A stretch of DNA of 64,000 nucleotides from Rhizomys pruinosus (GCA_009823505.1 VZQC01000610.1:2159290-2223289), one strand, 5' to 3'; numbered from the stretch's first letter, positions 9,870-21,452 are shown. Notes: generated by a model from the letters alone, not told the origin. Numbers and translations are program-made.

Positions 9870-10680
9870 CAACATGAATAGTGGCTTAAGGAAGACAGAA
9901 GTTAATTGTTTCCCTCTCAATTAAAGAGACCACTAGGTGGGTTTCATGAGCTCAGAGACCCAAATTTCTTCCATCCTGCTTTTCTTCCACCCTTGGTAGC
10001 TAGCCATTTCTAGCTCATGGGGTGAAGTGGCTGCCCCAGCTCCTCCATCCCACCTGAATTCCAGCTAGGAAGATTTCTTTTTCAAGACAATTCTTAACTT
10101 TTGGTTCTATCCCATACTGTACATAGCTGCAAGGGAAGCTGGGAAATAGAAACTCAATTCCAAGCAGTTCTGGGCTCAGTAGAAAAGTTAGGATCTATAA
10201 TTGAGAAAGAAGAGGGCAGTGCTTACTTTGGGTGACTCTGTGGGGTAGCAGCCATAGCAATAAGCTATTTTTAGATTCCGGTAGTGGCTATGGGCAGCCT
10301 ACTTTGTATTAATGGCTGAATACTTTTAATGTCAAGAACAGTGTTTTGCCAAGGCTTTAATTTAGCCTTTAAGGCCATTGCGCCACTGCTCACCTTTTCT
10401 CCCTCAGATGCTCATTTGTAGTTCAAGTTCTCTGCCAGCTCATTGTATTGATTAGCACCTCAAACTTTGCCAATTCTAAATTAAGAATCAGTGTAAAAGA
10501 GTGCATGATTTTTCATTGCCTGCAATGCTCCTTTGCTTTGGGTGAAATGTAGCCCTGGGAAGCAGTGAAATGAATGGTATTGATCATGGATATAAACCTG
10601 TTCCTTCTGAATATCTTTGTGGTCACTTGAAACAAGTCAGCACTCCATTGTATGTGTGGGGTTCTGGGACACTGAGATTT
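9870..10680. other. repeat-free stretch
   Basis: About 800 bases without SINE, L1 or simple repeat. No supportable coding frame. Could be ancient or weakly conserved noncoding DNA. Confidence 0.45.
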
Positions 10681-10684
10681 TTTT

Positions 10685-10936
10685 TTAATATAGATTTTTT
10701 ATTTTTTTAAGTTTTTTAAAATTTTATTTATTTTTATGTGTATGAATGTACTGTCTGCATGCAGGTTTGTGCACCCATCTCATGTAATGCCAAGGAGGTC
10801 AGAAGAGGGCGTTGGATTCTCCTGGAACTGGAGCTAAAGGCAGTTCTCAGCCGCCATGGGGGTGCTGAGGTTCAAACCCGGGTCCTCTGTAAGAACAGTC
10901 AGTGCTCTTAACCGCTAGGCCATCTCTCCAGCCCCA
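10685..10936 (-). mobile_element. B2 SINE (single-block type), antisense
   Basis: Antisense B2 ending GGCCATCTCTCCAGCCCC. The target duplication ACACTGAGAT lies on both sides. It has only one copy of the 17-base block. Confidence 0.92.
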
Positions 10937-11014
10937 ACACTGAGATATTTTTTGAAGGGATCCACCAGCCAGCATTTACTAAAGCCACTCAAGTCCATTC
11001 AAAACCAAGATACA

Positions 11015-11340
11015 GCCTGTGGAGATGCTCAGTTGGAAAAGGGCTTGCTGTGTAAGAGGAAGAACCTGAGTTTGATTTCCCAGAACTTGTGTAAAAAGCT
11101 GAGTGTGATGGTGCAGCCCTCTAGTCCCAGTGCTGGGGAGGCGGAGACAGGAGGGTCCCTGATGCTTGCTGGCCAGCTTTCCCACCCTGCTTGGCAAGTT
11201 CCAAGCAACCGAGAGACCTTGTCTCAATAAACAAGGTGGACAGCTCCCAAAGAATGACCCCTGAGGTTGTTCTCTGGCCTCCTCCACACATTTGCATGCA
11301 TCTGCATACAAATATGTGCATGCATGAACACATACATGCA
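11015..11340 (+). mobile_element. RSINE1/B4 SINE
   Basis: CAGCCTGTGGAGATGCTCAG head, B1-like centre (GTGATGGTGCAGCCCTCTAG), GAGACCTTGTCTCAATAAAC and a CCTCTGGCCT/TGCATGCAT tail. Confidence 0.82.
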
Positions 11341-11410
11341 ATGAGATATAATGGGGTCTTTCTTGCACAGAATTTAGGTTCCAAACATAGCATTCAAATA
11401 AAAATCTTCT

Positions 11411-11655
11411 TTTTTTTTAATTTTATTTATTTTTGTATGTGTATGTGTGTACTGTCTGCATGGAGGTCTGTGCACCCGGGTCATGCAATGCCTCAGAGGT
11501 CAGAAGAGGGTGTTGGATTCCCCTGGAACTGGAGTTCTCCTGGAATTGGAGTTACAGACAGTTCTTAGCCACCATGTGGGTGCTGGGGATCGAACCCGGG
11601 TCCTCTGCAAGAGCAGTCGGTGCTCTTAACTGCTAGGCTATCTCTCCAGCCCTGT
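11411..11655 (-). mobile_element. B2 SINE (duplication type), antisense
   Basis: Flanked by AAAAATCTTCT at 11400-11410 and 11656-11666. Nearly intact body. Confidence 0.95.
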
Positions 11656-11666
11656 AAAAATCTTCT

Positions 11667-12257
11667 ATAGTCAAAATAACCCTCTCTCTGCTTGATGTCT
11701 GTCACACATACCTAGCCCATGCATATGAGTTCTGGAGCCACTGAGCTGGACTGAAGGTCAACCCTGCACTTGGTGCTCAGAGATACAGAATGGAGTCTAG
11801 AAGAAAGGTAGTGATGGCTGTTTTCCTATGACGTTTCCTCAGTGGTGTTAGAAATATCTTGTTATCATTCACATATTGACTCAGGGTGACCTTACTGGAG
11901 GGGTTAGGGAGGTACTGTTCTCAGGGCCACAGCAGTAGAAATAATGACCCACTTCATAGGGATGGCTTCCAGGGGCCACATGGTCCTGTGTGCACTAATA
12001 GATTCTTTGATAGTAGTTATTCAGATTGGAGTGACCGTGACGAGGTCTTATAGATCGGGGAGAACGTAACCTACAGGGCTGTGAAGCCCCAGTGGCTTCT
12101 CAGAATGCAAACCTCCACAAGGTGGTACCTGGAGTCCGCAGAGGATTTCTGTCACTCAGGCAGAGCTTCTGTAAAAGTGAACAGAGGAGGCCAGGGGTGG
12201 GGCTGCCAGTCATCCAGTGGGGCTTGGGGAGCCTGCCAGTGGCCACTCTTAAAGTGA
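11667..12257. other. no recognised feature
   Basis: Single-copy-looking sequence. The plus frame at 12092-12289 is short and runs into a SINE. Confidence 0.4.
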
Positions 12258-12465
12258 TTCTGTGGCTAGAGAGATGGCTCAGTGGTTAAGGCTGCTTTTG
12301 CAAAGGACCTGGGTTCCATTCAATTTCCAGCACCCATATGGCAACTAACAGTGGTGTGTGGCTCCAGTTCCAGGTGATCAAGACACCCCTCTTCTGGCCT
12401 CCATAATCACTGAATGTCCATGGTGCACTTGTGTGCATATAGTCAATTAATTTGAAAAAAGAAAA
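12258..12465 (+). mobile_element. B2/B3 SINE, older copy
   Basis: GTGGCTAGAGAGATGGCTCAG, a B-box-like GGTTCCATTC, then CTTCTGGCCTCCAT and an A-rich end. Confidence 0.82.
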
Positions 12466-12760
12466 GTGACTCTCCCTCCCTCAGTAGTCATCAACTGTCA
12501 GTAGCTCTTCAGCAAGGGGTGAGAACACAGGAGCTGGAATTTTTAATTGGTTTGACCTTACGCAGATCTCATGCAGGTAGCCACAACTGCCGTGAGTTTA
12601 TGTGTGCAGGAGCCATGTCATGTTGAAAACTGCATTTCCCAGCTCTCCTTCCTGTCCTCTCGTTTTTACAGTCAGTCTTTCCACCCCTTCCTCCATAATG
12701 TTCATAAGCCCTGAATGTAGACTTGACCACAGACAGCCCCCAGGCCCAGAAGTGTCAGTG

Positions 12761-12874
12761 AACTACAACGCTGTCTACCTCGGCATCACAGCCGTGTGGA
12801 CTACAGCACCATCTACCTCGGCATCACAGCCGTGTTGACTACAGCACTGTCTACCTCGGCATCACAGCCATGTT
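12761..12874. repeat. 38-bp x 3 tandem repeat
   Basis: Units at 12761, 12799 and 12837 share CTACCTCGGCATCACAGCC. All are 38 bases long with a few substitutions. Confidence 0.93.
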
Positions 12875-13960
12875 GTTTGCCTTGTGTGTGTCAAATGTTC
12901 CTCCAGATCAGAGAGGAAATATCTGTACCTCTAGAAGAAGCCAGAGGATAAGGAGTCGAGCAATAAAGGAGACGAGATGCTTATTGCAAATTCCCTGATT
13001 TCAGAGATACCTAGGAAAGGAGGCTTGCTGAATCCAAGTTCCACCAGGCTTCAGACTGTGGAGAAAGTTCTGGGTTCAGCAATCTTAGCTTTCTGCCCTG
13101 TGTCTTCTGATCTCTACATTTAAATGCCTTGCCTTAGGTGGTATGAACAGCCATAGCATCTGAGGTGACTTACTAGCAGCCGTGTTTATGACTTACACAT
13201 TGTGGGATGGAGTTATTGCTCCTGCCCTGTCCGTTGTTGTGAACAGATAGAACAGAGTGCTGGGAATAGTGTTCACATCATTAACTCCACCCAGACAGCA
13301 GGGGTAAGGAAATCTCCTTGCCTCTTTGAAGGTCCCCTCCCTGTACTATTTGTGAGACTCGAAAGGCCTCTGCTCACACCCAGCTGTGACAGGCTGCACA
13401 GCTCTCCGCACTCCCAGCCTCTTCCTCAGGGATTCACCCACCTGCTGTCCCAATATCAGAACAGAGCTGTGGTCTTGCTCCCCTCCTTCCAGGCTCCCAG
13501 GCTCTGCTGTGTTCCGGCCCTGTGAACTGTCCACTGCTCCCAGGAGACACTCCTTGTCTGGGCACTCAGTTCCCTCCTCTCTGTGCCACCTCCTCGGGAG
13601 AGAAGACCCGTCTCACTTGGTCTTGCAGCTGACTTAATGTGTCACGGCTTGAACCTCTCCCCATCCCAGTTGGAACCATTTTTAAAGAAATCTTTCTTCA
13701 CTGAGCCTGGATATGTTCCTTTTTTGACAGTGTCACAGTGTCTCAGTTAATCGTCTAACAGCCTCATGATCCTGCAGCTGAGGGGATGGAAGCTCTAATG
13801 TTAGCTTGAGTTGGGGGTTAGGAAGAGGAGGCATGGCCACCTTGGCACTTGCAGTGTACTGTCCAGGTGTCTGCTTCTGTCTGTCTCCCTCTCATGGAGC
13901 TGCCAGTTCAACCCAGAGTTGCACATGCCTTAGACAAATGTCCAGCCCAGGTCAGAGGGA
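12875..13960. other. repeat-poor stretch
   Basis: About 1.1 kb without transposons. Overlapping frames at 13202-13637 (both strands) show no domain, splice-site pair or homology that I recognise. Confidence 0.4.
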
Positions 13961-13970
13961 CCCCAATTCT

Positions 13971-14239
13971 TTTTTTTAAAGTTTTTTTTTTTTAGTTTTT
14001 TAATTTATTTTTCTCTATGTGTATGAATGTACTGTCTGCACGCAGGTCTGTGCACCCGTGTCATGCAATGCCACGGAGGTCAGAAAAAGGTGTCGGATTC
14101 CCCTGGAACTGGAGTTCTCCTGGAATTGGAGTTTCAGATGGTTCTCAGCCACCATGTGGGTGCTGGGGATTGAACCCAGGTCCTCTGCAAGAGCAGTCGG
14201 CGCTCTTAACTGCTAGGCCATCTCTCCAGTCCCTAGGGG
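13971..14239 (-). mobile_element. B2 SINE, first of a tandem pair, antisense
   Basis: Antisense B2 of the duplication type with private variants (CTCTATGTG, CACGCAGG, GTCAGAAAAAGG) shared with the next copy. Preceded by CCCCAATTCT at 13961. Confidence 0.95.
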
Positions 14240-14518
14240 CCCCAATTCTTTTTTTTTTTAATTTTTTTTTATTATTTTATTTTTCTCTATGTGTATGAAT
14301 GTACTGTCTGCACGCAGGTCTGTGCACCCGTGTCATGCAATGCCACGGAGGTCAGAAAAAGGTGTCGGATTCCCCTGGAACTGGAGTTCTCCTGGAATTG
14401 GAGTTTCAGACGGTTCTCAGCCACCATGTGGGTGCTGGGGATCGAACCCGGGTCCTCTGCAAGAGCGTCGGTGCTCTTAACTGCTAGGCCATCTCTCCAG
14501 TCCCGGGGCCCCAATTCT
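14240..14518 (-). mobile_element. B2 SINE, second of a tandem pair, antisense
   Basis: Same private variants as the copy at 13971. CCCCAATTCT occurs three times (13961, 14240, 14509), once at each edge, which points to tandem duplication of one insertion with its target site. Confidence 0.95.

Positions 14519-14520
<2 letters not shown>

Positions 14521-14556
<36 letters not shown>
14521..14556. repeat. (AC)n microsatellite
   Basis: Pure AC run directly after the duplicated B2 pair. Confidence 0.96.
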
Positions 14557-14560
<4 letters not shown>

Positions 14561-14869
14561 ATTTTGTGTAAGTACATGGTATGAAGACCACAGCTTATTG
14601 AAAGCATCATGGTGAAGACTGTGACCAGTGGTTGCTAAATCAAGACTACAGTCTCATCTGGACTAACGTCATACATCATCCCACTGCCTGTGCACAAGCA
14701 TCTGTCTAATTCTGGTACAGGATAATAGCATGTTGACATATTGAGTGGGCATTGACATTTTGTATATGCGCACCCTGATACACAGTGGTTAACTGTGAAA
14801 GTCAAGCCCATTGGCTTGCTGCATTGGAGGCTGAGGCAGACATTCTAATGACAGATTAATTAAACCTGT

Positions 14870-15070
14870 GTTTTATTATTTTGAATTATGTATATATACA
14901 TGTGGGGAGTGTTTGTGCATGTGAGCGCAGGGGCCTGCAGAGGCCAGACACAGTGGATTCCTTGGAACTGGAGTTACTGACATGGGTGCTGGGAATGCTG
15001 GAAACTTGTCTAGGGTCCTCTGGAACTACAGCAAGTGGCTCTGAACTGCTGAGCCACCCCTCCAGCCTCC
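14870..15070 (-). mobile_element. B3-type SINE, antisense
   Basis: GGGGCCTGCAGAGGCCAGAC, TTGGAACTGGAGTTACTGAC and GCTGAGCCACCCCTCCAGCC. Confidence 0.8.
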
Positions 15071-15600
15071 ATGGTCAAGTTCTTGACTTTGGAATTCAGA
15101 GGAGGACTTTGAATGACAAGAAAGATGACAGCTGTCCTGAATATCAAAGTTCATTGCAAAGTGGTATTTTGGAAAGAAAGGTTTCAATATTCAGGTACAA
15201 GGACTGGATGTGTCTCTGAAGCTGCCTGAAAGGGCTCAGGCATGTCCGCATTTTAATGGTCAGATTGAAGAGAATGAAGGCTCAGGGAGGGGACAGGAAG
15301 ACAGACTGTTCAAGAAGTGGCTGGAGAAACCTGCACCTACTGTGCAAAACCAGGCTAATACTACAGGCAACTTTTTCTTGCTTGGGATAATTTTAAAATA
15401 GTGTATTGAATTTTGTAAATGGAAAAATCTTCTAAATTTCCATTTACTGAAAAATCCACAGTAAGAGATTCTTGCTCCTTTGACTCCTGTGTACAGGTTA
15501 GAAGCCCTGCCTCTCAGTAGACCACACAAGCAGGCAACTGTGCAGAATGATGCTGTGTGGTCCTGATGGCCCACCACCATGCTGGGCTAAGTGACCCACT
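15071..15600. other. no recognised feature
   Basis: Single-copy-looking. Two small plus frames (to 15219 and 15210-15401) and one minus frame (15260-15580) carry no recognised motif. Confidence 0.4.
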
Positions 15601-15699
15601 CCACTACCCCTGACCCAAGGGCTAACCATATGAGAAATATATCATGAATAGAATTCCCAAATATCAAATGAAATGATGTGAGGTTTCATCTCATGCATT

Positions 15700-16015
15700 A
15701 ATAAGGAAAGCCATGGGAAGACTCAGACAGTTTAAGTAAAGTTCCAGGGCATGAATGTCCCTGTACTCAGCAATGTCCTAAGAGATGATCAGAAATCAAG
15801 ATGAGGTGAACAGTTTAAATAGACCTGTAACAACCAATGATACTGAAATAGTCAATTCCCACCTCAAAAATTTCCAGGGCTAGATGGATACAGCATAGAA
15901 TTCTATCAGGCCTTCAAAGAACTAATGTCAGTACTTCTCAAATTATTCCATAAAATAGAAAAGGAAGGAACTCTTCAGATATTCCTTTATTTAAAATTTT
16001 ATGGAGCATTTATAT
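15700..16015 (+). mobile_element. L1 ORF2 fragment (reverse-transcriptase region)
   Basis: GGGCTAGATGGATACAGCAT, GAATTCTATCAGGCCTTCAA and CAAATTATTCCATAAAATAG follow the L1 ORF2 stretch around the PDG motif of the RT domain. Frame destroyed. Left limit uncertain. Confidence 0.72.
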
Positions 16016-17660
16016 TCATTCAACAGTTCTTAATCAAATTTAGAACCCCACCCCCATCCATGCTCCACAAATCCCCCATTGGACCTAATGTATTCCACCA
16101 AATATGTTAAGTCCTATCCAGTCAAGCATTGTACCTGGATGTCCCTCAGTGCAAATTTATCAGCTAGAGTCTAGTCAGCCTATCTGGAGATTGTAAGTAA
16201 GGGCTACTCTTCCTCCTCAGTAGTAATCACTCTCCACTAGTTCTCAGTCTAGGGATGGCCCACTACTCATCTCCCTTGTTCCACTTTGGGGCCTTGTCTG
16301 ATTGAGTTGGCATGGATCCTCTGCTCAGTGCCAATGTTGCCACAAGTTTACACATAACAAACTCTAGTGGCCTGAAAGCCTCTGCTTCCCTATGTTAATG
16401 AACCAGCCCTGGCTCTTAGAGTCTTTCTACCCCCTCTTCTGCAATGGTCCCTGAGCTGTGGGCGGGTGAGGTTTAATACGGGAGTCCTATATAGGGACAC
16501 ACACTCTGTAGTCTCTTATTCATTAAAACCTGGCCAGTTGTGGCCTTCTGTGTGCATCACTCTCTGCGGTATAAGGAAGCTTCACTGGTGACAGTGGAGG
16601 GATGCATTAGTTGTCTCTCTACCCCTTGTTACACTATGTTCCATGAACCTTAGGTGTAGAGGTTCAACTGTAGATGTGTCGCCTAGGACTGGACACCTTT
16701 CAGACTTATATTCTCTGTGTCTGACCAGTTGTAGGATTCTGCAGGAGCCTCCATCTGTTGTAAAAAGAAGCTTCTTTGATGAGTGGTATACATATGCTTG
16801 TCTGTAAGTGTAAAGATCCACATATAGCATGTGGTAAGAAATTTCATTTGTCTAGAGATCTGACAGAGATAGGGTTTTCTCTAGGATCTATGTCCTCTTC
16901 AGTGATGTGTATTTAGCTGAGTTTAAGTGCCACCCATGAGTTTACTACCACTGAAATGGCTTTAAGTCATATTAGATAGCTGTTGATTACCACCCCCCTC
17001 CCCACCAGAAAACAGTGCCACTACTGCACCAATAAAGGTGGTTTGTTGTGCTGGTTGTTATGGTTATTAGGCTTTAGGGCTGGGTTGTACCATTGACTGA
17101 TCTTCTCCCTTAGCAGCTTGCATATTATCATCTAGAACTATGAAACCTAAACTTCAGGGACAAGGCTTCCAGGTCAGTTCCTGCTCCATTGCTCCAAGTC
17201 CTCTATCCACAGTGTGTTCTGTCTTCAGCAGTATGATCTTATCTTCCAGTTCTGGGAGATAACCGAGAGCTCTGGTGATAGCCTGTGTTGTTTAGGGGGC
17301 CTCTTGGACCACTCTCACCAATCACTCAAAGGGAGGTCTCTTGAGTCTGGCATTGTGTTCTTTGCCATGCAGCCCCCGGGTATACATATGCACTAATGCT
17401 CAGACACTGTATGTGCATTTTCCAGGGGCTTTTTAGGGCATCACATTTCCCTCTGGGTCCCTAGCCCCTCAAGATCCCTTCATCTCTACTCATTTTCCTC
17501 TCATCCAGCCTCCCCCCTCCTTTCGCAATCCCAGCATGCCTATTATCCCCCCCCCCAATAACACCCAGTTCCCATCATTCACCCTCCCTGATCCACACAC
17601 CATGGTCCTCCTTCCTCCCCTCCCAGCTAAACACTCTTTTTTAATTACTGTTTTTATTAT
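16016..17660 (-). mobile_element. L1 3' UTR, antisense
   Basis: Long antisense copy of the rodent L1 3' UTR: TTCCACTTTGGGGCCTTGTC, TTTCTACCCCCTCTTCTGC, GTAGTCTCTTATTCATT, then the pyrimidine-rich end near 17460-17640. The order of motifs is the reverse of the sense copies at 22310-23108 and 55893-57660. Confidence 0.8.
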
Positions 17661-17772
17661 TTTTATTTTATGTGCATGAGTATATTCCCATCAAAATTCT
17701 AACACAGTTCTTCACAGAAATAGAAAAAAAAAATCTCAAATTTCAGATGGAAACATGAAAAGCAAAGGATAG

Positions 17773-18020
17773 GGGGCTGGAGGGATGGCCTAGCGGTTAA
17801 GAGCGACGACCGCTCTTGCAGAGGACCCGGGTTCGATCCCCAGCACCCACATGGCGGCTGAGAACCGTCTGTGACTCCGGTTCCAGGAGAACTCCAGTTC
17901 CAGGGGAATCCGAGACCGTCTTCTGACCTCCGCAGCATCGCACGACACGGGTGCGCAGACCTGCATGCAGACAATACATTCATACACATAAAAATAAATA
18001 AATAAAAAAAAAAAAAAAAA
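17773..18020 (+). mobile_element. B2 SINE (duplication type), nested in L1
   Basis: Intact B2 with a 16-base target duplication GAAAAGCAAAGGATAG at 17757-17772 and 18021-18036. Its complement produces Cys-rich spurious frames. Confidence 0.96.
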
Positions 18021-19607
18021 GAAAAGCAAAGGATAGTTAAAACAATTCTGAATAATAGAAGGCCTTGAGTTATCACCATCCTTGATTTTAAATGATGCTA
18101 CAGAGCTATAGTAATAAAAACAGCATGGTGCCACCATAACACAGACATGTTGATCAGTAGAATAGAGTTGAGGACTTAGACTTAAATCCACATACTCACC
18201 TGATTTTTGATAAAGGGGCCCAAAATACACATTGGAGAAAAGAAAGCATGTTCAACAAATGGTACTGATCAGTCAAGCTGGATAGCTATATGTAGAAGAA
18301 TGAAACGAGATTCCTCTCTTTCGCCCTTGACAAACTTCAACCGCAAATGGGTTGATGACCTGATATCCTGAATCTGACTCAGGTAAAAGCAGGGAATATA
18401 GCCTGGAACTTAGAGGCACAGGAAAGGACTTTCTGAACAGGACTCCGATAGTGCAGCCTTGAAACCAACAACTGACAAGTGGGATCTCATGAAAGTAAAA
18501 GCTAAAAAGGACACTATCGTTTTGGTGAAGATGCAACCTAGAGAATGGGAAAATATTTACCAGCTATACACCTGACAGAGGGTTAGTACATAGACTGTAC
18601 AAACAACTCAAGGAACTAAACATCAAAACGAAACAAAACAAAACAAAACGACAACCAGCGTAGTTAAAAATTGGGGCAAGGAACTAAACAGAAAGTTCTC
18701 AAAAGAAGAAGCACAAATGGCTCAGAAATACTTTTAAAATGTTCAGCATCTTTAGTTATCAGGAAAATGCAATTAAAACTACTCTAAGATTTCATCTTAT
18801 CCCAGTCAGAATGGCTAAGATCCAAAAAGCAAATGATGACAAACGCTGGCAAGAACGTGAGGAAGGGCACACTTCTCTACACTGGTGGAGTGCAAGCTGG
18901 TCGGCCACTGAGGAATTCTGGGAGGAGGTCCCTCAAAAAGTTAAAAATAGATCTCCCACATGATCTTTTCATAGCACTCTTGGGAATATACCCAAAGGAC
19001 TTTGTATCCTACTACAGATACCTGCTCATCCATGTTCATTCCTGCTCTACTCACAACAGCCAGGGAGGAGAAACAACCTAGATGTCCATCTACTAATTAA
19101 TAATGAAAGTATGATACATTTACACAATGGAATATTATTCCGTAGTTAAGAAATATGAAGCTCATAGATAAGTGGAGGGAACTGGAAACTATCATTCTGA
19201 GTGAGATAATCCAGATCCAGAAACACAAACATCACATGTTTTCTCATAAGTGGATTCTAACTTTTAATCTTTAGAGATGTGTGTTTCAGTTGGAAAATCC
19301 ATAAAGGTCAGGAAACTAGTAAGGGGCCACGGGAAGGTGCTTCATGGGAGGAGAGTAATAATGCAGTGAGGAGGAAAGGGGAGTAATGAGACAGGAAGGG
19401 TTAGATGGGGATGGGGAGTGGGAGGACAGAGTAGAGGACGGAGTATGGGGAGGGAGAATTAATAAGGCCTTTTGAAAAGTATATACATATGTAATATAAA
19501 AAGAGTTTCCATGGAGTTACCATATAATGGGGGACACTGACCCTACCAGACACCACAGGCTAGAAAAAAAAAGCCCAGTGTCAGGAATGGGCTTCCTCTT
19601 TTGAAGC

Positions 19608-20309
19608 TATTGATCAAAGGTCTCATAGACTGTCAACAATACTGACTATTGATCAAAGGTCTCATAGACTGTCAACAATACTGACTATTGATCAAAGGTC
19701 TCATAGACTGTCAACAATACTGACTATTGATCAAAGGTCTCATAGACTGTCAACAATACTGACTATTGATCAAAGGTCTCATAGACTGTCAACAATACTG
19801 ACTATTGATCAAAGGTCTCATAGACTGTCAACAATACTGACTATTGATCAAAGGTCTCATAGACTGTCAACAATACTGACTATTGATCAAAGGTCTCATA
19901 GACTGTCAACAATACTGACTATTGATCAAAGGTCTCATAGACTGTCAACAATACTGACTATTGATCAAAGGTCTCATAGACTGTCAACAATACTGACTAT
20001 TGATCAAAGGTCTCATAGACTGTCAACAATACTGACTATTGATCAAAGGTCTCATAGACTGTCAACAATACTGACTATTGATCAAAGGTCTCATAGACTG
20101 TCAACAATACTGACTATTGATCAAAGGTCTCATAGACTGTCAACAATACTGACTATTGATCAAAGGTCTCATAGACTGTCAACAATACTGACTATTGATC
20201 AAAGGTCTCATAGACTGTCAACAATACTGACAATTGATCAAAGGTCTCATAGACTGTCAACAATACTGACTATTGATCAAAGGTCTCATAGACTGTCAAC
20301 AATACTGAC
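19608..20309. repeat. 39-bp x 18 near-perfect tandem array
   Basis: Exactly 702 bases: eighteen 39-base units beginning TATTGATCAAAGGTC. I see one substitution in the whole array (T to A at 20232, the first base of unit 17). The right flank also begins AATTG. The related L1 copy has one diverged unit at the same place (about 56213-56256), so the array expanded inside this L1 after insertion. Confidence 0.97.
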
Positions 20310-20521
20310 AATTGCCCTTGTTCTTGATCACCCACAAGAACTTGATGGTAAGACTCTGTTGCTGAAGAAACAACATACAGTCATAGAACAAGCTAGGAGA
20401 AATCAAACTTTAAAGCTTCATTTCTATTGGCTAATTTCCATAATGCCAGAAGGTGCTTACCCAACTATGGACCCTGTTGTGTCTGGCAAGAAGGCAGCAA
20501 CAGGACCTGAGAAGATTACAC

Positions 20522-20622
20522 AGCTCCGAAAAAGGAACTGAAGGGCCTGTGCAATTTTTATGTTTTTGTTTTATTTTTATTTTTATTTATGCACGAACCC
20601 CCTGGTTCCTTTTTTCAGAGCT
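20522..20622. repeat. imperfect inverted repeat
   Basis: Arms 20522-20538 and 20605-20622 pair at about 16 of 18 positions (AGCTCCGAAAAAGGAAC against its complement), with an AT-rich loop. It lies at the L1/ERV boundary. Confidence 0.7.
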
Positions 20623-20699
20623 GTGCAATCTTGCCACATGTGGCACCAGAACAGGGACTGAGAGCTGGGCTCAGAGAAGAGTTTCCTGAAGTCACATTA

Positions 20700-21360
20700 A
20701 TAATAAGTTTGCCATTGTTGTCAAATTTAGAACAGTATTAATTAGCTCAAAGTCTTTCTTTTTTATACCTGAGGCAAATTCTTGAGAAGCTGGGCCAGCC
20801 TTTCCCGGGCTTTCCCCGCCCCCAGTTACTTCTAATATGCTTCCCCTTTTCAGAACTAAAGCATTTTACTCCCTTTGCTTTGCTCTGTAGGGCAGCAGCT
20901 AATAAATTAGCATTATAAAAAGGGACTCACTGGGCGTGGTGGCGCACGCCTTTAATCCTAGCACTTGGGAGGCAGAGGCAGGCTGATCTTTGTGAGTTCA
21001 AGGCCAGCCTGGTCTACAGAGTGAGTTCCAGGACAACTGGGGCTACAGGGAGACCCTGTCTCGAAAAGACGGAAAAAAAAAAAAAAAAAAGGGACTCAAT
21101 GTCTTGCAAACTCCAGTGTAATCTTTTAAACTCCTGTGAATGGCGCTGATGGGGCCTAACACCTGTTGGCACTTACCACTTGCATTATTCAAAGCCAATA
21201 TTTTGAAAAGCTTATCCCAGACATCAGAATGGGAAACAGTTATTTGTAAGCTATCCTGTAGCTTAGTAATAAGATCAACATAAGGTTCATGAATTCCCTG
21301 ATTTATTTTACTGAATGGGATGGCTGCCTTTTTAGGTAGAGAAACTTGCTCCCACACTCC
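20700..21360 (-). pseudogene. class II endogenous retrovirus gag remnant (capsid to nucleocapsid)
   Basis: On the minus strand, 21357 down to about 21100 reads as capsid protein with a major-homology-type stretch (QG, then EPY, DL and spaced leucines). A B1 then interrupts it (20931-21087). Beyond it, near 20870-20835, a degenerate CCHC zinc knuckle follows; at least one of its cysteines is replaced. Stops and frame changes break the rest. This order matches betaretrovirus-like or IAP-like gag. No LTR, pro, pol or env could be assigned, so this is a dead fragment. A B2 at 21453 lies upstream of the gag piece. Confidence 0.7.
20931..21087 (+). mobile_element. B1 SINE inserted in the gag remnant
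   Basis: TGGGCGTGGTGGCGCACGCC through CTGTCTCGAAAAGACGG and a pure A tail. AAAAGGGACTCA repeats on both sides. Near-consensus, so fairly young. Confidence 0.95.
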
Positions 21361-21452
21361 ACTGTAGCATGCTCTGACTTGTAAGAACAGGAAAATTGGA
21401 GCGAGTGGTATGAACTCCCAGTGCTTCTTTAAAAGAGCTCACATAAGTTTTA

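Larger units (their letters stand above)
17675..20565 (+). mobile_element. L1, ORF2 3' end plus 3' UTR, left part
   Basis: Starts in ORF2 (CCCATCAAAATTCTAACACA), continues through TTTGATAAAGGGGCCCAAAA and CAATGGAATATTATTC, then the 3' UTR. Stops and indels disrupt ORF2. A B2 is nested at 17773 and the 39-bp array sits in the 3' UTR. The L1 breaks off near 20565 and the missing 3' end resumes at 22310, so the material between is a later insertion. Confidence 0.85.

Noticed and set aside
19608..20309. CRISPR-like direct repeat array
   Set aside because: The units are contiguous with no unique spacers, and the context is a rodent L1.
20641..20660. Functional retroviral primer-binding site
   Set aside because: It is on the opposite strand to the gag remnant and has no recognisable LTR before it.
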